Origin: Arthrobacter sp. zg-Y769
GTDB lineage: Bacteria; Actinomycetota; Actinomycetes; Actinomycetales; Micrococcaceae
DNA length: 64,000 bases
NCBI RefSeq assembly: GCF_020907405.1
Contig: NZ_JAJJOE010000009.1
Location: 124,001-188,000 of the forward strand
Direction: 5' to 3'
Shown: positions 58,613 to 64,000 of the stretch, one piece after another
Layout of the letters: every line of letters begins with the position of its first letter
Position numbering within the stretch: position 1 is the first letter of the stretch
The notes under the pieces: generated by a model
Database searches by the model: none
The model's input: the letters and a program-made list of their open reading frames with translations, nothing else
What the model was told of the DNA's origin: nothing
Position numbers and translations under genes: made by a program

Positions 58613-60172
58613 GTGAAACTCGAGCTTCAAGGCATCACCAAGCGATTCGGTTCGCTGGTGGCCAACGACCACATCGACCTGGTGGTCGAGCCGGGGCAGG
58701 TACATAGCCTGCTCGGCGAGAACGGCGCCGGTAAATCGACGCTGATGAATGTCCTCTACGGCCTCTATGAGCCGACCGAGGGAACGATCCTGATTGACGG
58801 ACGGCCGGTAACCTTCAGCGGCCCCTCGGATGCCATGGCCGCCGGCATCGGCATGGTCCACCAGCACTTCATGCTGGTGCCGGTCTTTACCGTGGCCGAG
58901 AACGTGGCCCTGGGCAATGAGAAAACCAGGTTCGCAGGCATGCTGAACCTGGACGACACCCGCCGCCGGATCCGGGAGATCTCGGACCAGTACGGGTTCG
59001 ACGTTGACCCCGATGCCCTCGTGGAAGACCTGCCCGTTGGCGTCCAGCAGCGAGTGGAAATCATCAAGGCTTTGATCCGGGACGCCGAGGTCCTGATTCT
59101 CGACGAACCGACAGCGGTGCTGACCCCGCGCGAAACAGACGAGCTGCTGGGCATCATGCGTCAGCTCACCAGTGACGGCAAAGGCATTGTCTTCATCTCG
59201 CACAAGCTGCGCGAGGTCAAGGCCGTTTCCGATGTCATCACGGTCATCCGCCGCGGCAAGGTAGTGGGCTCCGCCGAGCCCAGCGCCGGCACCACCGAAC
59301 TGGCGGCCCTGATGGTGGGCCGTTCGGTCAGCCTGAGCCTGAACAAGGCTCCCGCCGTCCCGGCCGAGGAGACCTTCCGGGTGGAGAACCTGACGGTTGT
59401 CTCCGGCAGCGGCCAGCCGGTGGTTAACGGCCTGAGCTTCGGCATTGCCAAGGGCGAGATCCTGGCCGTCGCCGGTGTCCAGGGCAACGGCCAGACCGAG
59501 CTCACCGAAGCCGTCATGGGCCTGCAGGAACACGTAACCGGCTCCGTCATGCTCGACGGCAGGGAACTGGTGGGCCTGAAGACCCACAAGATCATCGACG
59601 CCGGCGTCGGCTTCGTGCCCGAGGACCGCAACGTGGACGGACTGGTCGGTACCTTCTCGGTGGCCGAAAACCTGGTCCTCAACCGCTATGACGAGCCGCC
59701 GTTTGCGCGCGGCCTGTCGATGAAACCGGCCATGGTCGGTGCCAACGCCGAGGAAAAGATCGCCGAGTTCGATATCCGCACGCAGACTGCGGCCACCCCG
59801 GCCGGCACCTTGTCCGGCGGTAACCAGCAGAAGGTGGTTATGGCCCGGGAACTGTCCCGGCCGCTCTCGCTGTTCATCGCCAGCCAGCCCACCCGCGGCG
59901 TGGACGTCGGCTCAATCGAATTCCTGCACCGGCGCATCATCGCCGAACGGGACGCCGGCACGCCGGTCATGATCGTGTCCACCGAACTGGACGAGGTCCT
60001 GGAACTTGGAGACCGCATTGCCGTGCTCTACGGCGGCCGCCTGATGGGCATCGTGCCCGGCGGCACATCGCGGAATGTGCTGGGCCTGATGATGGCCGGC
60101 ATGACCGCAGACGAGGCGCTGGCCCGCGAGGCCGCGCCCGAGGAAATCCAACTTGAGGGAGGGGCGCAGTGA
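58613..60172 (+). CDS. BMP-family nucleoside ABC transporter ATP-binding protein (two NBDs)
   Basis: A 519-residue tandem ATPase of the NupO/YufO type. NBD1 has Walker [43 protein letters not shown] and Walker [15 protein letters not shown]2 is degenerate: [10 protein letters not shown] in place of Walker A and [14 protein letters not shown] in place of Walker B, which is usual in this family. The [10 protein letters not shown] motif is specific for the BMP/simple sugar-nucleoside group. The GTG at 58613 follows a G-rich TTGGGG. It overlaps the first permease by 4 bases. Confidence 0.92.
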   Translation: MKLELQGITKRFGSLVANDHIDLVVEPGQVHSLLGENGAGKSTLMNVLYGLYEPTEGTILIDGRPVTFSGPSDAMAAGIGMVHQHFMLVPVFTVAENVALGNEKTRFAGMLNLDDTRRRIREISDQYGFDVDPDALVEDLPVGVQQRVEIIKALIRDAEVLILDEPTAVLTPRETDELLGIMRQLTSDGKGIVFISHKLREVKAVSDVITVIRRGKVVGSAEPSAGTTELAALMVGRSVSLSLNKAPAVPAEETFRVENLTVVSGSGQPVVNGLSFGIAKGEILAVAGVQGNGQTELTEAVMGLQEHVTGSVMLDGRELVGLKTHKIIDAGVGFVPEDRNVDGLVGTFSVAENLVLNRYDEPPFARGLSMKPAMVGANAEEKIAEFDIRTQTAATPAGTLSGGNQQKVVMARELSRPLSLFIASQPTRGVDVGSIEFLHRRIIAERDAGTPVMIVSTELDEVLELGDRIAVLYGGRLMGIVPGGTSRNVLGLMMAGMTADEALAREAAPEEIQLEGGAQ

Positions 60173-61518
60173 GCCCGGAAAAGTCCACCGCTGGTGGGCC
60201 AGCACCAGACCGCAAGACTTCGGCTGCCGATGAGGCACGCCTCGAAGTAGCTGCGGAAACCGCCGGAGGGCAGCTGGCACCGCCCGCTGCCGCCGTCGGC
60301 AGCACCGTAACGCCTGACCCGGGCAGCCACCGTGGCATCCTCGAACGGATCGTTACCGGAAACGGCCTGGTATCGGTTCTCGCCGTACTGATGGCCCTCG
60401 TTGTCGGCGGGGTGCTGATTGCCCTGACCAACGAGGAAGCCACCGAAGCGGCAGGGTACCTGTTCAACCGGCCCGGCGATTTCTTCGCCGCAGCCTGGAA
60501 CGCCGCAGCCGGAGCGTACTACTCGCTCTTCCAGGGCTCGATCATTAACCTGGAGGCCGAGTCCTTCACCCGCGCGGTCTACCCCCTCACCCAGACACTG
60601 ACCACCGCCACACCGCTGATCTGCGCCGGCCTCGGCGTGGCACTGGCGTTCCGTGCCGGCCTGTTCAACATCGGTGCGCAGGGCCAGATCATCATGGGTG
60701 CCACGCTCGCGGCCTGGGTCGGCTTCACCTGGCAGCTGCCCGCAGCGCTTCATATCCTCCTGGTAATCATTGCCGGCCTGCTCGGCGGAGCCATCTGGGG
60801 CGGTATTGCCGGCCTGCTGAAGGCCCGCACGGGCGCCCATGAGGTGATCGTGACGATCATGCTCAACTATGTGGCCATCCAGCTGGTGGCCTTCATGCTG
60901 ACCACACCCGGTTTCCAGCGTGAAGGCAACAACAACCCGATCAGTCCGCTGCTGGCCGAAAGCGCAATGTTCCCCAAGCTGCTGGGCGACGGCTTCCGCC
61001 TGCACTGGGGCTTCATCCTGGCGATCGTTGCCACGGTGTTCGTCTGGTGGCTGCTCAACCGCTCCACCGTCGGCTTCGAACTGCGTGCCGTGGGCGCGAA
61101 CCCCGACGCCGCCCGGAACGCCGGCATCAGCACCACGAAGGGCTACGTGGTGGTTATGCTCATCGCCGGCGCCCTGTCCGGACTCGCGGGCGTGTCCCAG
61201 GTTTCCGGGACCGAGCGCGTGCTGACCACCGACGTGGCTGCCAGCTTCGGCTTTGACGCCATCACGGTGGCACTGCTGGGCCGTTCGACTCCGTGGGGAA
61301 CCTTCGCTGCCGGCCTGCTCTTCGGCGCCTTCCGCGCCGGAAGCGTCGCCATGCAGACCAACACCGGGACCAGCATCGACATTGTCCTGGTGGTCCAGTC
61401 CCTGATCGTGCTGTTCATCGCGGCGCCGCCGCTGGTGCGTTCGCTGTTCAGGATCCCGCCGCCCGGAGCCTTCCGCTCCGCCCGCAAGCCCGCCGCAGCC
61501 GCCGGAGGAGCAGCATGA
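60169..61518 (+). CDS. BMP-family nucleoside ABC transporter permease 1
   Basis: A 449-residue permease of the BPD-2 family with about ten membrane segments and a hydrophilic N-terminal extension of about 60 residues. Landmarks are [20 protein letters not shown], followed by [68 protein letters not shown] and a C-terminal [20 protein letters not shown]. This is the NupP-type half of the channel. The start GTG overlaps the ATPase stop (GTGA), and its stop overlaps the second permease's ATG. Confidence 0.9.
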   Translation: MSPEKSTAGGPAPDRKTSAADEARLEVAAETAGGQLAPPAAAVGSTVTPDPGSHRGILERIVTGNGLVSVLAVLMALVVGGVLIALTNEEATEAAGYLFNRPGDFFAAAWNAAAGAYYSLFQGSIINLEAESFTRAVYPLTQTLTTATPLICAGLGVALAFRAGLFNIGAQGQIIMGATLAAWVGFTWQLPAALHILLVIIAGLLGGAIWGGIAGLLKARTGAHEVIVTIMLNYVAIQLVAFMLTTPGFQREGNNNPISPLLAESAMFPKLLGDGFRLHWGFILAIVATVFVWWLLNRSTVGFELRAVGANPDAARNAGISTTKGYVVVMLIAGALSGLAGVSQVSGTERVLTTDVAASFGFDAITVALLGRSTPWGTFAAGLLFGAFRAGSVAMQTNTGTSIDIVLVVQSLIVLFIAAPPLVRSLFRIPPPGAFRSARKPAAAAGGAA

Positions 61519-62804
61519 GCACCGCAACCACCACCGCCCCCGCGCTGACCCCGGCGCCCGCCGCCCTTGTGCGCAGCTGGAAGACCCCCATACTGCTGGG
61601 CGTGCTCGCCCTGCTGTCACTGGTGTTCTTCGCCCTCGGGGCTCCGGCCACCGAGGTCACCTTCCGCCTGACCGATCCCGAGGCGGCCATTACGCTGCCG
61701 GACCTGGTCTTCTCCGCCAAGGCCTTCGGCTGGGCCGGTGCCATTGTGCTCGTCCTGGCTGCTGCCTGGGCTTTTGTCCTGGTCCGTTCGGGGCGGCGCG
61801 TGCCGCTCTGGCTCCCGGTGATTTTCGGCGTCGTATTCGTGGCGGCGTTCCTTTCGTGGTCGGTCGGCAGCGCCGGCACGCCCAACATTGCCCTCTACGG
61901 CCTGCTGGCCGGCAGCATCACCCTGGCCGTTCCGCTGATCTTCGGTTCGCTCTCGGGCGTCCTGTGTGAACGCGTCGGTGTGGTCAACATCGCCATCGAG
62001 GGCCAGCTCCTCTTCGGCGCCTTTGCCGCAGCCGTGGCCGGCACCGTATCCGGCAGTGCCTTTGTCGGTTTGCTGGCAGCAGCCGTTGCCGGTGTACTCG
62101 TCTCCCTGGTGCTGGCTATCTTCAGCATCAAGTACGTGGTCAACCAGGTCATTGTGGGCGTTGTGCTGAACGTGCTGGTGTCCGGCCTCACCGGTTTCCT
62201 CTTCTCCACCGTGCTCAGCGCGAACCCGTCCGAATTGAACTCGGCGCCGCGCCTGCCGAACATCCGGATCCCGTTCCTGGCGGACATCCCGATCATCGGG
62301 CCGATCCTGTTTGACCAGTCGCTGATCGGCTACCTGATGTACTTCGCTGTTGCCGCCGTCTACTTCGGGCTGTTCCACACCCGTTGGGGCCTGCGGACCC
62401 GTGCGGTGGGAGAACACCCCAAGGCGGCCGACACCCTGGGCGTCAACGTCAACCGGACCCGGTTCACCAACGTGCTGCTCGCCGGTGCAGTGGCCGGCGT
62501 CGGCGGCTCGTTCTTCACCCTCGTATCGGTCTCCAGCTTCGGCCAGGACATGACCGGCGGCCAGGGCTACATTGCCCTCGCGGCCCTCATCCTGGGCCGC
62601 TGGAACCCGCTCGGCGCCGCAGCGGCGGCACTGCTGTTCGGCCTGGCCACGAACCTGCAGTACGTGCTGGGCCTGCTGGGCACCCCCGTGCCCAGCCAGT
62701 TCCTGTCGATGCTGCCCTACGTGGTGACGATCTTCGCGGTGGCCGGAGTGGTGGGCAAGTCCCGCGGCCCGGCAGCCAGCGGCGTGCCGTACATCAAGGG
62801 ATAG
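61515..62804 (+). CDS. BMP-family nucleoside ABC transporter permease 2
   Basis: A 429-residue permease homologous to the preceding one, of the NupQ type. Two additional N-terminal membrane segments precede the core (VLALLSLVFFALG, AGAIVLVLAAAWAFVLVRSG). The core shows LLAGSITLAVPLIFGSLSGV, RVGVVNIAIEGQLLFGAF, VNQVIVGVVLNVLVSGLTGF, GVNVNRTRFTNVLLAGAVAG and YIALAALILGRWNPLGAAAA. ATG 61515 has GGAGGAG upstream and overlaps the previous stop. With permease 1 it forms the heterodimeric channel. Confidence 0.9.
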   Translation: MSTATTTAPALTPAPAALVRSWKTPILLGVLALLSLVFFALGAPATEVTFRLTDPEAAITLPDLVFSAKAFGWAGAIVLVLAAAWAFVLVRSGRRVPLWLPVIFGVVFVAAFLSWSVGSAGTPNIALYGLLAGSITLAVPLIFGSLSGVLCERVGVVNIAIEGQLLFGAFAAAVAGTVSGSAFVGLLAAAVAGVLVSLVLAIFSIKYVVNQVIVGVVLNVLVSGLTGFLFSTVLSANPSELNSAPRLPNIRIPFLADIPIIGPILFDQSLIGYLMYFAVAAVYFGLFHTRWGLRTRAVGEHPKAADTLGVNVNRTRFTNVLLAGAVAGVGGSFFTLVSVSSFGQDMTGGQGYIALAALILGRWNPLGAAAAALLFGLATNLQYVLGLLGTPVPSQFLSMLPYVVTIFAVAGVVGKSRGPAASGVPYIKG

Positions 62805-62812
62805 CTCTCAGG

Positions 62813-62846
62813 GGGACCTGCTGCCGGGAAACCGGCGGCAGGTCCC
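62813..62846 (+). terminator. Hairpin with GAAA tetraloop between permease 2 and cdd
   Basis: GGGACCTGCTGCCGG (62813-62827) pairs with CCGGCGGCAGGTCCC (62832-62846) with one G-T pair and a GAAA loop. No T run. It may be a partial terminator or an mRNA-stability element, since cdd follows only 49 bases later in the same direction. Confidence 0.55.
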
Positions 62847-62895
62847 TCGTGGTTTCCGGTCCGACCGGACCGGGCACCGGAATTGGAAGGAAGAC

Positions 62896-63315
62896 ATGAC
62901 ACAGACGACCCCCGGCCAGGTGGACTGGGACCAGCTCCTGGACACCGCCCGCGCGGCCCTGGCCCACGCCTACGTGCCCTACTCGAAGTATCCGGTAGGC
63001 GCCGCCGCACTGACCGACGACGGCCGGATAGTTTCCGGCTGCAACATCGAAAACGCCTCCTACGGGCTGACCCTGTGCGCCGAGTGCTCCATGATCAGCC
63101 AGCTGCGCATGACCGGAGGCGGCCGCCTGGCCGCCTTCGCCTGCGTGGACGGATCCGGGAACGTGCTGATGCCGTGCGGCCGCTGCCGCCAGCTGCTGTA
63201 CGAATTCCGGGCACCCGGGATGCAGTTGATGACCGTAAGCGGCATCCGGAGCATGGACGAAGTCCTGCCCGATGCCTTTGGACCGCAGCACCTTGAAGGA
63301 CAGGACAACCAATGA
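62896..63315 (+). CDS. cdd: Cytidine deaminase
   Basis: A 139-residue tetrameric-type cytidine deaminase: cytidine or deoxycytidine to uridine or deoxyuridine. Substrate and zinc motifs are clear: AYVPYSKYPVGAA, SGCNIENASYGLTLCAECSM (Cys-Ala-Glu) and MPCGRCRQLLYEF (second and third zinc cysteines). The ATG at 62896 has GGAAGGA upstream and the stop overlaps the deoA start. It acts directly on nucleosides brought in by the upstream transporter. Confidence 0.96.
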   Translation: MTQTTPGQVDWDQLLDTARAALAHAYVPYSKYPVGAAALTDDGRIVSGCNIENASYGLTLCAECSMISQLRMTGGGRLAAFACVDGSGNVLMPCGRCRQLLYEFRAPGMQLMTVSGIRSMDEVLPDAFGPQHLEGQDNQ

Positions 63316-64000
63316 GCGCTGAAAAGTTCGACGCCGTAGACATCATCGGCATCAAGCGGGACCGGGGCACCTTGACCCCGGAACAGATTGACTGGACCAT
63401 CGACGCCTACACCCGCGGAGCAATCGCGGACGAGCAGATGGCCGCGCTGAACATGGCCATCCTGCTCAACGGGATGAGCCGGGCGGAAATCTCCCGCTGG
63501 ACCCACGCCATGATCAATTCGGGGGAGCGGATGGACTTCTCCTCCCTTGGCAAGCCGACCTCGGACAAGCACTCCACCGGGGGCGTGGGAGACAAGATCA
63601 CCCTCCCGCTGGCACCCCTGGTAGCCGTCTTCGGCGTCGCTGTCCCGCAGCTCTCCGGCCGGGGACTGGGCCACACCGGCGGAACGCTGGACAAGCTCGA
63701 AGCCATTCCCGGCTGGCAGGCGGCACTGACCAACGACGCGCTGATGGCCCAGCTGCGCGACGTCGGCGCCGTCATCTGTGCCGCCGGTGCAGGCCTGGCC
63801 CCGGCGGACAAGAAGCTGTACTCGCTGCGCGACGTCACGGGAACTGTGGAAGCCATTCCGCTGATCGCCTCCTCGATCATGAGCAAGAAGATCGCCGAAG
63901 GCACCGGCTCGCTGGTGCTGGACGTCAAGGTCGGAAGCGGCGCGTTCATGAAGGACGAGGCCCGTGCCCGCGAACTGGCGGAAACCATGGTGGCCCTGGG
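63312..64000 (+). CDS. deoA: Thymidine/pyrimidine-nucleoside phosphorylase, N-terminal part (cut by window edge)
   Basis: An open frame starts with an ATG overlapping the cdd stop (ATGA) and runs off the right edge, giving 229 codons. It shows DIIGIKRDRGTLTPEQIDW, AIADEQMAALNMAILLNGMS and the phosphate-binding DKHSTGGVGDKITLPLAPLV, plus LSGRGLGHTGGTLDKLEAIP and the catalytic region SLRDVTGTVEAIPLIASSIM, then KKIAEG. This is the glycosyltransferase family 3 phosphorylase of pyrimidine salvage, yielding base plus (deoxy)ribose-1-phosphate. The final domain is outside the window. Confidence 0.95.
   Translation, partial: MSAEKFDAVDIIGIKRDRGTLTPEQIDWTIDAYTRGAIADEQMAALNMAILLNGMSRAEISRWTHAMINSGERMDFSSLGKPTSDKHSTGGVGDKITLPLAPLVAVFGVAVPQLSGRGLGHTGGTLDKLEAIPGWQAALTNDALMAQLRDVGAVICAAGAGLAPADKKLYSLRDVTGTVEAIPLIASSIMSKKIAEGTGSLVLDVKVGSGAFMKDEARARELAETMVAL

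Overview
The window is a chromosomal segment of a high-GC Gram-positive actinobacterium. It is most likely a member of the Micrococcaceae (Arthrobacter or a close relative). The evidence is the very G+C-rich coding sequence with many GTG and TTG starts, the actinobacterial block perM-purN-purH, a eukaryote-like NADP-isocitrate dehydrogenase, sdhCDAB next to manC, DUF6318 and DUF6350 proteins, and HrcA (CIRCE) plus HspR (HAIR) heat-shock operators. No rRNA, tRNA, CRISPR array, integrase or insertion sequence was seen. Both ends cut through genes.

Layout. 1-3.6 kb: a cut-off gene, a cAMP-phosphodiesterase-like metallophosphoesterase, a PPOX-family flavoprotein and a catalase. 3.6-10.3 kb: a five-gene minus-strand operon (ethanolamine-type permease, glutamine-synthetase-like ligase, class I amidotransferase, aldehyde dehydrogenase, short-chain dehydrogenase) with a divergent FadR/GntR regulator. 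Read together it looks like a complete B12-independent, gamma-glutamylated ethanolamine catabolic pathway ending in glycine and glutamate. 10.3-16.9 kb: a Stealth-type phosphotransferase with a possible ATT start, three predicted exported proteins, an MSMEG_6728-family protein, a DUF1684 protein and a TauE/SafE transporter. 16.9-25.9 kb: perM, purN, an MFS transporter, a truncated DUF559 endonuclease with a tandem repeat, purH, icd and a bile-acid:sodium-symporter-type transporter. 25.9-31.2 kb: hsp20 under paired HAIR and CIRCE operators, a GCS2-type ligase, and a four-gene envelope/stress-like operon that ends in a terminator with extraordinary poly-G/C runs. 31.2-37.9 kb: a Gfo/Idh/MocA oxidoreductase, a ChvE-MmsA-MmsB monosaccharide ABC transporter and its divergently placed ROK regulator.

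38-46.4 kb: gamma-carbonic anhydrase, purU, GNAT acetyltransferase, FAD oxidoreductase, a ZTP riboswitch followed by glyA-folD, and an ABC-2 exporter. 46.4-50.9 kb: macrodomain protein, small membrane protein, xthA, trpS, 2H phosphoesterase and alpha/beta hydrolase. 51-54.5 kb: sdhCDAB. 54.7-64 kb: manC, an M20 amidohydrolase, and a BMP-family nucleoside ABC transporter co-oriented with cdd and deoA, a nucleoside uptake and salvage operon.

How the genes connect. purN, purH, purU, glyA and folD all act on the one-carbon folate/purine node, and the ZTP riboswitch at glyA reports its intermediate ZMP. The proposed ethanolamine pathway would deliver glycine to the same node. A strong window-wide signal is leaderless transcription: at least 13 start codons lie 6-8 bases behind a TANNNT -10 hexamer with no usable ribosome binding site. 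These include three divergent gene pairs whose promoters are packed into 22-44 bp.
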